DNA of 64,000 bases from Gautieria morchelliformis (GCA_015179125.1 WHVA01000189.1:62001-126000); one strand, 5' to 3'; positions 10,521 through 22,154 are shown, numbered from the stretch's first letter. Made by a program: numbers and translations. Notes: generated by a model not told the origin, from the sequence alone.

Positions 10521-10975
10521 CAAATGCCTGAATGACTTGTGCGAATAAGTATGCTGTTCAGCAAATAGGTGAACCAATAAATGTTCACAAGATAAGAGGG
10601 CCACCCGAGCGGAGATCACCCTATCTACAGTCGTAGCGAAATAGCCCATGGCACTTGACGATGTAACGTTCAAGGTGTCATGGAAGGGTTGTCTAAGTAG
10701 TGACAATCCCTTCGCCGGCGAAGGTGCTCCTTCAGAGCCCTTCGCCGTCAGCACAGAAAATAGTTCGAAGGCTAAGGTAATGAAGATGAAGTATGAGAAC
10801 TCACCAGTGATGCCTAAGTCTTCTTCTGGTTGAAGATAGAAATCTCCAGGAGAAGGCTCAAAATGATGATCACAGTGAGGTCAAGTTTGCACAAGATGGA
10901 CGACGTATGATAATTGAACTGGAGAACATACATGTGAATGTAAACTACTTATATTGAATGCTCGTAAGGTATCAG
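10521..10975 (-). repeat. LTR family D partial copy D2
   Basis: Begins directly after D1 and repeats the part of D1 from about 9285 to 9752. It stops at GGTATCAG, where the Copia 5' LTR begins. The continuation (CGAATAGGAAAG in D1) is not found beyond the Copia 3' LTR, so sequence has been lost. Confidence 0.75.
10648..10833 (+). CDS. Conserved small ORF in LTR-D (copy 2)
   Basis: A 61-codon frame with the same conserved pieces as 9382-9606 (DDVTFK, KGCLSSDNPFAGEG, KYENSPVMPKSSSG). The stop follows immediately, as in the other copies. No known domain. Confidence 0.3.
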   Translation: MALDDVTFKVSWKGCLSSDNPFAGEGAPSEPFAVSTENSSKAKVMKMKYENSPVMPKSSSG

Positions 10976-11454
10976 TGTTGGGTGCATTTATGCTCCTGCA
11001 CCAAAATCAAGCATAATATGTTCGATTTACTGTATGGTGTTCCAATTCTTTCTCACATTGTTCTTGTACCATGCATCTATTTCTCTGATTATTTTCGAAA
11101 TTTTCTAGTCACTCTCTATCTCTCCATTTCATTCTGTTATTTCTACTTTCACAGGCGGCTGCACCCAGCGGAGTTTGAAATGACTTCGACGCGCGAGCCC
11201 TTGGGCGCTAAAGGGCCGGGTGCAAGTATATGCCTTCTGAGACAGGATTACACTCCTCTCTCAGTGACAATAAATTCACTGAGAGAGGCGAGTAGTATTC
11301 TTCATATTTACATAGCATGTTGACTGAAAATCATGTAGTGTATTTGATTCTAGGTACTGTATTAATACATCAGTGACAATAAATTCACTGAGAGAGTGTA
11401 TTTGATTCTAGAACTCTACCGAACCTTCCCTGCCATAGCCCCTAGTTGCTAACA
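10976..11454 (+). repeat. Copia 5' LTR
   Basis: 479 bp with termini TGTTGG...CTAACA. Contains a perfect 13-bp stem hairpin at 11255-11288 with CAATAAAT in its loop, then a partial second copy of that hairpin at about 11372-11397. Confidence 0.95.
11255..11288 (+). terminator. Hairpin with AATAAA in loop (Copia 5' LTR)
   Basis: Stem CCTCTCTCAGTGA / TCACTGAGAGAGG, loop CAATAAAT, so the AATAAA poly(A) signal is displayed in the loop. The same structure is at 15990-16023 in the 3' LTR and at 47902-47935 in the solo LTR. A role in 3' end formation is inferred. Confidence 0.6.
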
Positions 11455-11456
11455 AG

Positions 11457-11468
11457 GGTTATGGGCCC
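11457..11468 (+). other. Copia primer-binding site (half tRNA-iMet type)
   Basis: GGTTATGGGCCC lies 2 bp after the 5' LTR. It is complementary to the anticodon-arm region of initiator Met-tRNA, the cleaved half-tRNA primer established for Drosophila copia. The ATG inside it (11461) is also the first in-frame ATG of gag. Confidence 0.75.
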
Positions 11469-12414
11469 CGCAGACACTTCGCGGAAGCTTTTTGGTGTGG
11501 AGAAGCTTGCAACAGATGGAAGTAATTGGCCTCTGTGGCGAGCTACTCTCACAAGTTATTTTGAGTCCAAAAATCTACTCAGGCATATAGAAGGGAGAGC
11601 CATTCGACCTCCTGATCCTCCAGTCATGCCCCCAGGCCATATTCTCACAGAAGCTGAGGAAACTCAGATTGAGAAGGCTGAGGAGAAGCTGGAGAAATAT
11701 CTTGCCAGAGAAGGACAGACAAAAACCCAAATAATCGTCTCAGTGTCAGAGTCACTAGCTCTGATGCTACAGAAGAGACATACAGCAAAAGAAGTCTGGG
11801 ATGCATTGGTCAATGAGATGACCAAAAAGCCCAAGATGGTCCTCACCAACCTGCAGAGACAGCTTCGCAGTATGAGGTGTCCTGAGGATGGAGACTTGAG
11901 AGATCACTTGGACAAGGCCCAAGACCTCTATGCTCGTCTCAATGAGATGGGAGCCAGAATTTCTGAAGGAGAGTTCACCGACATCATCCTTGCATCACTT
12001 CCACCCTCCTATGAGGCAGTTATGAATGCCCTTACCACGTCGCTCGAAGAATGTGGAATGCCCTTAGTGCCTGATGATATTATCAGAGTACTAAAGGCCC
12101 AATACGACAGGAGAAAGACCCTCAATATTTCACAAGAAGAGCAGGCATTTATTGGTTCATCTACGAAAGGGCAGAAGGGCCGGCAAGACCCAAAGATGCA
12201 TACATGCACTAATTGCCACAAGCCTGGACATGCTATTGAGAGTTGCTGGGCTAAAGGAGGTGGTAAAGAAGGCCAGGGACCACGTCAGAAAAGAAAGCCA
12301 AAGCCAAAAAGAAGAAGGGCAAAGCCAAGGCGAATGTTGCCGAAGAAGTGTCCTCTGAGGAGGATGAGAGTGGCAGTCCAGCCGCTTTCGCCAACTTTGA
12401 CTGCTCTAATTTGA
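11461..12414 (+). pseudogene. Copia gag
   Basis: Structural Gag that would form the virus-like particle. I chose ATG 11461 because it is the first ATG of the open frame and lies within the primer site, leaving almost no leader. The N-terminal half has the UBN2-type Copia capsid pattern (WPLWRATL near residue 20). A CCHC knuckle, CTNCHKPGHAIESC, is near residue 250, followed by a Lys/Arg-rich tail. Length ~317 codons is normal. The stop comes after the frame has drifted; the pol frame starts at about 12348 and overlaps, so the join needs one frameshift, natural or mutational. Confidence 0.85.
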
Positions 12415-15400
12415 GTAGTTTATCTCTGGACACTGTTGTTATCCTCGACACTGGAACGACCGCACATATGACCCCTCACAAGAATTTATTGAGGGATTAC
12501 AGTCCATTCTCACAGCCGCGCACAATTCGTGCAGCCAACAAAGGCACTTTTGATGCCTTCGGTTCAGGCTCACTTGTGCTATCTAACAAGGTTGGAGACA
12601 AGACTGTGAACATTACATTGAAGGATACGTTCTACGCGCCAAAAATGGCTGTTACCCTCATCTCGATCGGCCGGTGCGATGATGCAGGCTATAACACACA
12701 AATAGCTGATCAGAAATGCACAATATCCAATCGTAAAGGCAGGATATTGATGCAAGCACCGAAGCTGAATGGCTTATATCGATTTGACTTACAACACACA
12801 AGTGTCGAAGCGCATATATGCGCATCAGCCATGGAGATACATCAAAAAATGGGGCATATTTCACAGAAGTCCCTGCAGCATTTGCTCAACCGTGGCATGA
12901 TATTAGGCATTGAATTGAGCTCGAAAGGTGACAAGATTGTTTGCGATGCGTGCATTCAGGCGAAGATTGCACGTAAATCACTTCCTCAGGAACCCAGAAG
13001 CCGATCATCAAAATTCGGTGACAGAATTTATTCTGATGTCTGGGGACCAGCGAGACACTCCACAATTGACAAGAAATCCTATTATGTGTCTTTCATCGAC
13101 GACTACTCAAGGGAATCAGTTATCTATTTGATGGCAAACAAATCGGAAGCATTTTCAAAATACAAACTCTACGAGGCTTGATGCTTCGACAGAGGAATGT
13201 GCACATCAAAGCACTTGTTTCCGACAGAGGGGGCGAATACACAAGCTCAGAATTTGAACAGCATTTAGCCAAGCAAGGCACGAAGCATCGGTTAACCGTA
13301 CACGACACCCCAGAGTCGAATGGTGTTGCTGAACGTTTAAACCGAACTCTAGTTGAAAGAGCTCGTGCCATGCTATTGGAATCAAGTCTTCCTAAGACTT
13401 ATGGGGGCATGCAATTTTGCACGCCAACTATCTTAGGAATCGGACACACACAAGAGCTTTGCCAGACAAAACCCCTTTTGAAATGATCCATCACGAGAAA
13501 CCGAACTGAAGGACATACACGTGTGGGGAATTGAAGTCTACGTTAAAGTCAAAGAGGGAAACAAACTAGCAGCCCGTGCCAAAAGAGCTCGGTGGATAGG
13601 AATCTCTGGACAGAGCCATGGTCACTGCATCTACTGGCCTGACTCTCAGAAGGTTTCTGTCGAGCGGAATGTTATATTTGACTCAGAGATGAAGGGGGGC
13701 AAAGCTCCAATCATTTCTATTGAAGAGTCACAGCTACCTACGTCCAGAAAAATGTACAGGCCATTCGGCGCCAGCACCTATGCCTAGTCCTTAGTCAGCG
13801 AGAGGCAAAGATCGAGGAAATTGATGATGATGAACCAGAGGAACGTCTGAAGAGCTGCAACCCAGTCAGACTGTTGATGTCAGACCTAAAGAAGCTGCTC
13901 CAACAAGGAGAAGCGAAAGGATCCGTCAGCAGCAGGTGCAGCCGGCCCCAAGTGGTCCCGTAACAAGATCTCAAGCTAAGAGACATGCTGGTGCAGACAT
14001 CACTACACTAGCTTACGAGGACATTGAGGACCATCAAGACAAATTATTCGAACAAGATTTATCCTCTGTCACTGACGGCATCAGTGATTATAACCTTGCC
14101 ATCAGTACACTTTCGACCTCCGATCAAAACAAAGATAAGTGCTGCCGGATTTGAATCAGACCGAGCCTAGCAATGCAGATGAAGCCTTAAATGATCCTAT
14201 GTGGAAAGCATCGATGGATAAAGAGTACAAGGTGCTACTCCACAAAGGTGTATGGGAAGTAGTTAAACCACCTCCTGGGGCAAATATTGTCGGAAATAGA
14301 TGGGTATTCCTCTGGAAACGCAATCCAGAAGGTGAACCCATTACACCTAGATCGAGGATGGTCGCCCAAGGCTTTACACAAAGTTTTGGAGTCGACTACA
14401 ATGAAACCTATGCACCTGTTGCTCGAATGACTTCCTTACGGATTATATGTGCCATTGCTGCCAGGAACAATTGGCCTATTCATCAAATGGATGTGGACAG
14501 TGCGTATTTGAATGCTACACTGCCAGAACCTATTTACATGAGACAGCCGTATGGATATGAGACCGGAGACAAAGATGATGTCCTCCTGCTGAAGAAAGCA
14601 CTTTACGGCCTCAAACAGTCTGGAAGGGAATGGTACAAACGTCTGAGTGGTGAATTTCTCAAGTTAGGATTCACTAAATCAGCTTCGGATGGAGCTGTAT
14701 TTTGCAGACGTGGACCGAGAGGGCATGCGATTATTGCAACGGCAGTAGATGACCTCACTATCACAGCTGAGAGTCAACCAATCCTCGATGGGGTAAAGCA
14801 CGACCTTGCCCAGTTTTAGTATGAAAGACTAGGCGAGATTCACTGGCTTTTGAACCTCAAAATCGAAAGAGATTGGAATAACAAATCGATTGCAATATCA
14901 CAAGCCGCATACATCCAGAAAATCATCAAAAAATTCAATCTGGATGATGCCAAAACGTTTTCCACGCCTCTCGACCCAGCCGTTAAATTATCCAGAGACC
15001 AATGCCCTTCACAGATGAAGACAAACAGAAGATGTCAAGAATTCCATACAGACAAGCGATAGGATCATTGATGTGGGCAGCTGTAGCCACTCGACCAGAC
15101 ATTGCATTCGCAGTGTCATTACTTTCTCAATTCCTCGAAAACCCAGGTCCAACACATTGGAATGCAGTCAAACGTGTCTTTAAATATCTAAAGGGCACGA
15201 TGGACTACAAATTGACACTTGGGAAAAATCGAGACGGCCTCATTGGGTATTCAGATGCGGATTGGGCTTCTCAAGAGCACAGGCACTCATACTCGGCTTA
15301 TATTTTTCAGATTGATGGAGGGACAGTATCATGGAGTTGTCAAAAACAATCCATAGTAGCCCTATCATCAACTGAAGCCGAATTCGTTGCCCTGACTCAT

Positions 15401-15697
15401 GCGAGCAAAGAAGCCTTATGGATACGCCACTTTATTTCTGAAGTATTCCAACCGCTGAATTGTCCCATCAAACTTTATTCAGACAATCAATCAGCCATTG
15501 CCATCATCTATGGCACTCAACAACACACGAGAACCAAGCATTTCGACATCAGATTATATTTCATCCGAGATATAGTCGAAGATGAAGAAATTAAGCTTGT
15601 GTACCTGCCAATGGAACACATGCTAGCCGATCTTCTCACTAAAGGACTTCCTAGTCCTAGAGTGAGAATCCTCAACGAGAGAATCGGAATATATTAA
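12348..15697 (+). pseudogene. Copia pol (protease, integrase, RT, RNase H), broken
   Basis: Domains appear in Copia order. Aspartic protease: DTGTTAHMTP near 12450. Integrase zinc site and core: HQKMGH near 12840, CDACIQAK near 12945, DVWGP, then SDRGGEY (13219) and ESNGVAERLN. RT: MVAQGFTQ, YAPVARM, MDVDSAYLNA, KALYGLKQS, and AVDDL at 14748 (the family's YVDD with Tyr changed to Ala, both Asp kept). RNase H: GYSDADWA, ALSSTEAEF, KLYSDNQSA and TKHFDIR up to 15697. Breaks are frame changes near 13180, 13485, 13787 and 14150, a TAG near 14817, and a frame change before 15000. It cannot make an intact polyprotein. Confidence 0.9.
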
Positions 15698-15699
15698 GC

Positions 15700-15710
15700 T
15701 TGAGGGGGCG
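15700..15710 (+). other. Copia polypurine tract
   Basis: TTGAGGGGGCG directly before the TGTTGG of the 3' LTR, the usual plus-strand primer position. Confidence 0.8.
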
Positions 15711-16198
15711 TGTTGGGTGCATTTATGCTCCTGCACCAAAATCAAGCATAATATGTTCGATTTACTGTATGGTGTTCCAATTCTTTCTCACATTGTTCTT
15801 GTACCATGCATCTATTTCTCTGATTATTTTCGAAATTTTCCAGTCACTCCTTATCTCTCCATTTCATTCTGTTATTCCTATTTTCACAGGCGGCTGCACC
15901 CAGCGGAGCTTGAAATGACTTCGACGCGCGAGCCCTTGGGCGCTAAAGGGCCGGGTGCACGTATATGCCTTCTGAGACAGGATAGTGCTCCTCTCTCAGT
16001 GACAATAAATTCACTGAGAGAGGCGAGTAGTACTCTTTATATTTACATAGCATGTTGACTGAAAATCATGTAGTGTATTTGATTCTAGGTATTGTATTAA
16101 TATATCAGTGACAATAAATTCACTGAGAGAGTGTATTTGATTCTAGCTTTCTAAGAACTCTACCGAACCTTCCCTGCCATAGCCCCTAGTTGCTAACA
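15711..16198 (+). repeat. Copia 3' LTR
   Basis: 488 bp, same ends and hairpin (15990-16023) as the 5' LTR. It carries a 9-bp insertion near its 3' end relative to the 5' copy. Confidence 0.95.
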
Positions 16199-16424
16199 GT
16201 GTCAAAAGGCACTAATTAGAACAGAGTCCATGTTCTTTAGGGGAGGGGAACACAACATTTAATATTGTATAAAAAGAGGTGTTGCTAAAGCCTTATTAAA
16301 TATGTATTTTCATTTGTATTAATGTACACAAAATATGTAGTTTCATTCCACCAAATAATTCTTTAATACTATTAACTACCCCTGTGTGCTGTTAACCTTA
16401 ACTAACTGGTGTGAACATTGGAGG
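16199..16424. other. AT-rich spacer, no gene seen
   Basis: AT-rich sequence without frames. It begins GTGTCAAAAGGCACTAATTA, a short sequence similar to the one just outside LTR-B6 near 63818-63840, so it may be LTR-B flank. Confidence 0.4.
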
Positions 16425-16812
16425 CATATAAAGATTTTCTGGTCTGAAAAACTGTTCAAAAAACTGTAAAGATATTCCAAACTTTTTAGTGTTTTTAATG
16501 TAAAAAAACTTTCACAAAATTTTGTGTTTTGTTAGAATTTGTTGAGGAAGAAAATTGTAAAAAAGTTAAAAGTTTTTTGCTGGGTTTTTTAAAACTTTTT
16601 TAATGTTTCTTTGTGAAAACACAAAGAAACCCAAAAAAACCCTGAAAAACAGTTTGAATTTTTTTTACAATTTTCTTGCTCAACAAATTCTAATAAAAAC
16701 ACAAAATTTTATTATAGTTTTTTTAACATAAAAAACAATAAAAATATTTGGAAAATCTTTACAGTTTTTTCAACAGTTTTTCAGACAAGAAAACTTTTAT
16801 ATGCCTGCAGTG
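16425..16812. repeat. Long AT-rich palindrome (foldback element)
   Basis: Two ~190 bp arms pair across a centre near 16617. Matching outer pieces are GGCATATAAA...TTTATATGCC; inner ones are CTGAAAAACTGTT/AACAGTTTTTCAG, AAAATTTTGTGTTTT/AAAACACAAAATTTT and AGAATTTGTTGAG/CTCAACAAATTCT. The arms are imperfect. This resembles a foldback or MITE element, or a hairpin-RNA source. It has no coding capacity. Confidence 0.75.
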
Positions 16813-17581
16813 GAAGCATAGGTCTATTGTAGTGTGATAATAAATCACTATCTCCATCATCTGTCAGCCCTGGAATAATATGGGTGTTTGTATGGGCCAG
16901 GAGCATTTGTGTGGTACCATGTCCGCCTTTCATGTAGGACTGAGCACTTGGGATGGGAGTCAATGCAGGATAGGATGCAGGCAGGTCCCAAGGGATGTCT
17001 TCCCATTTCTCCCTTCACTAGTCAATCTCCATTGCTTCATGTTCACATCGGCAGATATTTCCATTCTGTGTGTTTCTTCTATTATGTATCTCAGCTTCTC
17101 AGCTCCACACCTCCTGTATTCTCCTGACCCATCATGGCCTCTCTCCCATTCGCTGATATGTTCTATCTCTTAGTTATAAGTAGTTTGCCGCACTCACTCC
17201 CAAATGGTCATTTGGGATGCCTCACTAAAGTTCGGCTCTTCATACCCTACCCTGATTTCTGTTCTTAGTTAGTTTCATACCCTTCCTGTCCAATCATCCC
17301 TTATCTTTCTAATCAGCTCTATCTGGGAATTGATTCCCTTTTCCAGATCCCAGGTTTTTGTATATAAAGCCCCCAGACATGTACACTATCCCTCAGTTCC
17401 AACATCAACTTAGATCTTCATGAACTGAAGTCACTCAACCCAATTCCAAACCCTTGGCTTGAAGCCAAGATCCCAACCCAAAATACAGGGCCAAACACTG
17501 AGTGGGCACAACTTATGAACTTGAAGCCAAGCCCTCCATTCCAAACCTCAGCTTGGCCCACATTTTGGGTCAAGTCTCAGC
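16813..17581 (+). other. Upstream region of Helitron copy 1, with TATA box
   Basis: No convincing ORF. TATATAAAG at 17361-17369 lies about 220 bp before the Rep-helicase ATG, and pyrimidine-rich sequence surrounds it, as in a fungal core promoter. I could not find the 5' TC end of this Helitron, which should lie in or left of this stretch. No Pro-rich N-terminal coding segment like that of Helitron copy 2 was seen here. Confidence 0.4.
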
Positions 17582-20500
17582 ATGACTACCACTCTTAACA
17601 TTGCAGATATGCTGCGTCATGATCTGGGTCCCATGGTTGTTCCCTGCCCTGACTGTGGAGCATTACACTGGATGGCAGAATGCCTGCTGAGATCCTCAAA
17701 TCGGCGGCCCAGATTTGGTGATGGCTGTTTAGAAGGAAACGTGCAGCTTCCAGAGATGCCAGTGCTCACTCAGCCATTGAGACAGCTCTTAGAGGGCCAG
17801 GACCCTGAGGCCAAACAGTTTCGCCAGAACATCAGGCAGTATAATGTGGTGTTTGCATTCACTTCCTTGGGCGCCAACTTTGACCAAAATTTGCTTCGGG
17901 GGGGTCTGGTCCATATGTCCTCAAGCTACAGGGCGAACTGTATCATATTCATGGCTCTCTCATCCCTAACCCTGGGAGGGAGATAATGTATACCCAACTT
18001 TATATATATGATCCAGCATTGGCTTTGGCACAGAGGACCACACGTAACCCAGGTCTGTCTCCAACTGTCATGGGAGACTTGCAGGAAATGCTCCTGGTGT
18101 GTAATCCTCATGTCGCCATATATAAGCAAGCAGCTGAGAGGCTCAGAGCTCAGGGACAGAATGGTGAGATCCGGGCGAGGCTCACATACAGGGAACACAG
18201 GGATCCTAGGAGGTATAATATCCCTACTGTGGATGAGATTGCGGTGGTTCTTCCTGGAGATGGCATCAACCCTGAACCTAGGGATATTATTGTCCAGCTC
18301 AAAGGTGGACGTTTTAGAAGGGTATCCAATATGAATCCAAACTATGCCTCGCTTCACTATGTCTTGCTCTTTCCCAGGGGAGAGTTGGGGTGGCAACCTG
18401 GTATTCACTATCACCAATTACCAGGTGAGTGTGAGCGACGTGGGTGTGTCACCCAAATTCAGTACCATTCCTATCGTCTCTGCCAGAGAACAGAAGAACC
18501 TACAACACTCCTGCGTGCTGACAAATTATTCCAGCAGTACATTGTAGACTCTTGGGCTGCTGCAGAGCAAAGCAGGCTGAGGTGGCTCAGGACAAATCAA
18601 CACACTCTCCGTGCTGAGATGTATAACCAGATGATGGATGTGTTTCATCGCAATGACAATGACAGAGATCCAAACAACTTGGGCACAAGATCCATTCTGC
18701 CTGCCACATTTCAGGGGGGGACACGGGACATGCAGGAAAACCTGCAGAACTCTCTGGCCATTTCAAGGAAGTACGGTGTGGCTGATCTCTTTACTACCAT
18801 GACTGCCAATCCCAACTGGCAGGAGGTATTGGATGCATTGTTTCCTGGACAAACTCCTCAGGACAGACCTGACCTGGTGTCGCGGGTGTTCCAGCTCAAA
18901 AAGAAATACCTCATTGACTTGATCATCAAGGAAAGGATTCTTGGGGAAACTGTCACTCGCGGCCACACCATTGAATTCCAGAAAAGGGGACTCCCACACA
19001 TGCATATTCTTATCTGGTTTGAAAGAGATTCCAAGATCAGACATCCACATGAGGTGGATTCAATGATTTCGGCAGAGTTCCCTGATCCAGAGACTCATCC
19101 TCTCCTCTACCGGTTGGTCTGTGAGCTGATGACACATGGTCCCTGTGGAGAAATGAATCGAAAAACACCCTGCATGGAAAATGGCAAGTGCAAGAAAAAC
19201 TTCCCAAAGCCATTTTGTGAGGAAACCAGCCTGAATGAGGATGGAGATCCAAGATATAGTCGTCACAATGATGGAAGGCTGCACAATGTCAGAGGTGACA
19301 TGCTAGACAACAGATGGGTTGTGCCATACTCTGCTCTGCTCTTGCTCAAATTCTGGTGTCACATCAACCCTGAACTCACCATCAATGTGAGGTGTATCAA
19401 GTATATCCACAAGTATCTCTACAAGGGCCATGATCAGACCACCATGGAGTTTGGTCTCAGCAGGGATGAAATTAAGCAGTACCTGGATGCTTGCTATGTC
19501 AGTGCTTGTGAGGCCTGTTGGAGGTTGCTGGAGCAGGAAATCCACACCCAGGTGCCTGCAGTCATGGCACTGCCTGTCCATGAAAAGGACCACCACACAA
19601 TCATCTTTGATCCCAATGAGGATGTGGACAACATCCTCATTAGGGCTGAGGCGAAAAAGACACCGCTCATGGCTTACTTTGAGGCCAATGATATCTACCC
19701 TGAAGCACGTGATCTGCTCTATGTGGAGTTTCCTGAGCATTTTACCTGGCAATCACAGGAAAAGGTATGGACACCATGCAAAGGAGGTTATAGCATTGGT
19801 TGCCTTCACTTTGCAAACCCTAAATCAGGAGAGAGATTTTTTGTGTGCACTCTCCTCTCCTCACAGTGGTCAAGGGTGCTAGATCCTTTGAGGAGCTTAG
19901 GTCAGTGGATGGCATACAATATGCTACTTACAAGGAGGCCTGTTGTGCAAGGGGACTTCTGGATGATGATCAGGAGCTGAGGTTGTGTCTCCAGGAAGCC
20001 AGTGGCATGAAAACAGGTGCTCAGCTCAGACATCTCTTTGCCACCATCCTTGGCCATTGCAATCCATCGAATCCCGGCAGACTATGGGATGGCTTCAAGG
20101 AGCACAAATGCGATGATCTCAGACATCAGCTCCAAATCAGACACGGTATGCAGGATCCACGGGATGATCAGGTTTATGATTTTGGCCTCTTTCTCTTGGA
20201 GAAAATCCTCCAGCAGGGTGGAATGTCCTTGAGCAGCTTTGGCGATATGCCTTGGGTGTCAGGCGAGTGGGAGGCCCTGATTGGAAACAGGTTCATAGCT
20301 GAGCAGAGGGAGTATGATGCTGTTGAAGAGAGGGAAAAGGCTGATGAGGAGGTTCCTAAGCTGAATGAGGGGCAAAGGTCTGCGCATGATCAGATATTAC
20401 GATTGGCACTGACCAGAGATGCTCATGGGAAACCTGATGGACAAATGTTTTTTGTCACTGGCTCAGGTGGTGCTGGGAAATCATTCACATGGAACACTCT

Positions 20501-21752
20501 AATCCACTCCTGTAGAGCGGAGAGCCTCATTGTGATTGCAGTAGCCTCATCTGCAATGGCTGCACTTATCCTCACTAAGGGTACAACCTCTCATAGCATG
20601 CTTGGAATTCCCATTCCTGTCCATGAGCGCTCTCTCTCCTCTATCAAAAAGAACTCTGACAAGGCTTACATGCTGAGACAGGCCAGTCTCCTCATCTGGG
20701 ATGAGGCTGCAATGCAGCATCGCCATGCCATAGAGGCCATTGACAGGACACTGAGGGATTTCCTTGACCAGCCTGACAGACCCTTTGGTGGCATCATAGT
20801 CGCCTTTGGAGGTGACTTTCAGCAGACTCTCCCAATTGTCCCTAAAGGCTCCAAGGAGGATATCGTGGGAGCTACCCTTCAGAAGTCATATCTATGGCCA
20901 AAGATCAAGGTCCTCCATCTGACAGAGAACATGTGGGTGAGAAATGACCCTGACAGAGCCAGGTTTGCAGAATGGCTGCAGAATGTGGGCCAGGGAAAGG
21001 ATCTCCCACTAGATCATACATTCTCACTGCCTCCTCACATGGTTTGTGGCCCCGCAATTGAAGATCTGATCCAGGAAATATACCCTGGAATTGGCAATCA
21101 AGTCCCTGCCCAGGACGATTACTTTTTGGAGCGTGCCATCCTCTGTGCCAGAAACACTGAGGTCAATGAGATCAATTCCATGGTGTTTAGGGAGTTTCCA
21201 GGTGATTCTCAGGTCTTGCACTGTGCAAATTCCATTGAAGAATCTGACGATGCAGATCGGTATCCTGTGGAGTATCTGAATTCCATAGAGATGGGCTGTC
21301 TTCCTCCTGCTCGCTTGGAAGTCAAGCCTGGAGTGCCTCTGATGCTGTTGTGCAATTTGGATCAGAAGCAAGGACTATGCAATGGGACAAGGTTGCAGTT
21401 GGTGAGGATAAGCATTAGAGTGTTGGAGGTCAGGATCATCTCAGGTCCATGTGCAGGAAATATTGCTTTCATCCCCAGGATCATCATTAAGCCATCAGAG
21501 GGAGAGTTGCCATTTGTGCTGCAAAGGAGGCAGTTTCCAGTGCGTTTGGCATTTTCAATGACTATCAACAAGTCTCAGGGACAGTCTTTGGGTACGGTTG
21601 GGCTGGACCTGAGATATCCAGTGTTTGGACATGGTCAGTTGTATGTTGGTGTATCAAGAGGGACCAATTGGAACAGAGTCAAGGTCTTGCTTGAGGAGGG
21701 TTTGGACACAACCAACATTGTATATAAAGATGTATTACGTAGAGCTCCTTGA
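17582..21752 (+). pseudogene. Helitron Rep-helicase (RepHel), two frameshifts
   Basis: The rolling-circle transposase. The N-terminal segment (17582-17900) has a Cys/His motif CPDCGALHW. The Rep domain (about 18000-19500) has the HUH motif HMHIL near 18998 within IEFQKRGLPHMHILIWF, and a two-tyrosine region KYIHKYLYKG near 19400. The PIF1-type helicase (about 20340-21740) shows Walker A GSGGAGKS, Walker B LIWDEAAM, GGDFQQTLP and a C-terminal INKSQGQSLG / YVGVSRGT. Breaks are a 7-G run at 17898-17904, and a CTCCT duplication at 19851-19861 that Helitron copy 2 lacks. Restoring frame at both gives one ~1,390-residue protein, normal for the family. This copy is otherwise well preserved. Confidence 0.92.
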
Positions 21753-21942
21753 TTTTTTTATATCCAATGGTTTATGTGTTTTACTTCATTTTACTTGATG
21801 GAAATTGATTACTTTGATTTTCCCCAATGTACTTGACCTTACTGATATGTTAGACTTACCGATGTGTTAGACTTACTGATGCGTTTGACCTTACTGAGGT
21901 GTTTGACCTACACCCCCGTGCAAAGCGTGGGTACCCACCTAG
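17582..21942 (+). mobile_element. Helitron copy 1, Rep-helicase-encoding, 5' end not located
   Basis: Contains the RepHel gene and ends at a typical 3' terminus: subterminal GATGTGTT/TTTGACCTTACTGA repeats (21840-21910), hairpin CCCCCGTGCAAAGCGTGGG (one-base variant of the family stem), then CTAG at 21939-21942 followed by T. The same hairpin family ends the non-autonomous copies, so this protein is the natural source of their mobilisation (inference). The right flank (21943-22080) resembles the interior of LTR-B, suggesting insertion into one. Confidence 0.85.
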
Positions 21943-22154
21943 TACAGTTATAATAAACCCTCAACCAAGATTGGAAGTAAATTGATGGGGAAGAAACTGT
22001 ACAGTGATCAAACACACTAATTACGGACGCTCGAGTTAGGACACTTAATTTCTGGCTAGAGAAGCATACAAAAGCTACTACTGTACTTATAGGCAGTCAA
22101 ATAAATGGATGTCGTGCTTTTTAGATTAAAATGGTAGATGGTGCCTTTAGTAAA
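21943..22154. other. Flank resembling an LTR-B fragment
   Basis: Contains AATAAACCCTCAACCAAGAT and GATCAAACAC in the same order as LTR-B (CTCTCAACGAAGAATTGGAG, ATCAAACAAG). It is probably a diverged LTR-B half left beside the Helitron. No gene. Confidence 0.4.

Larger units (their letters stand above)
10976..16198 (+). mobile_element. Copia-type LTR retrotransposon, both LTRs present
   Basis: Two LTRs (10976-11454 and 15711-16198) with termini TGTTGG...CTAACA flank a broken gag-pol in Copia order (gag, protease, integrase, RT, RNase H). The LTRs differ at about 15 positions by eye plus a 9-bp indel, so roughly 97% identity. A primer-binding site (11457-11468) follows the 5' LTR and a polypurine tract (TTGAGGGGGCG) precedes the 3' LTR. 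The 5-bp flanks, ATCAG and GTGTC, do not match, so one side was rearranged after insertion. It sits in LTR-D2. A solo LTR of the same family lies at 47726-48209. Confidence 0.95.

Noticed and set aside
14748..14762. Copia RT lacking YVDD as a possible different enzyme
   Set aside because: Flanking RT motifs are all Copia; AVDD is a Tyr substitution in a decayed copy.
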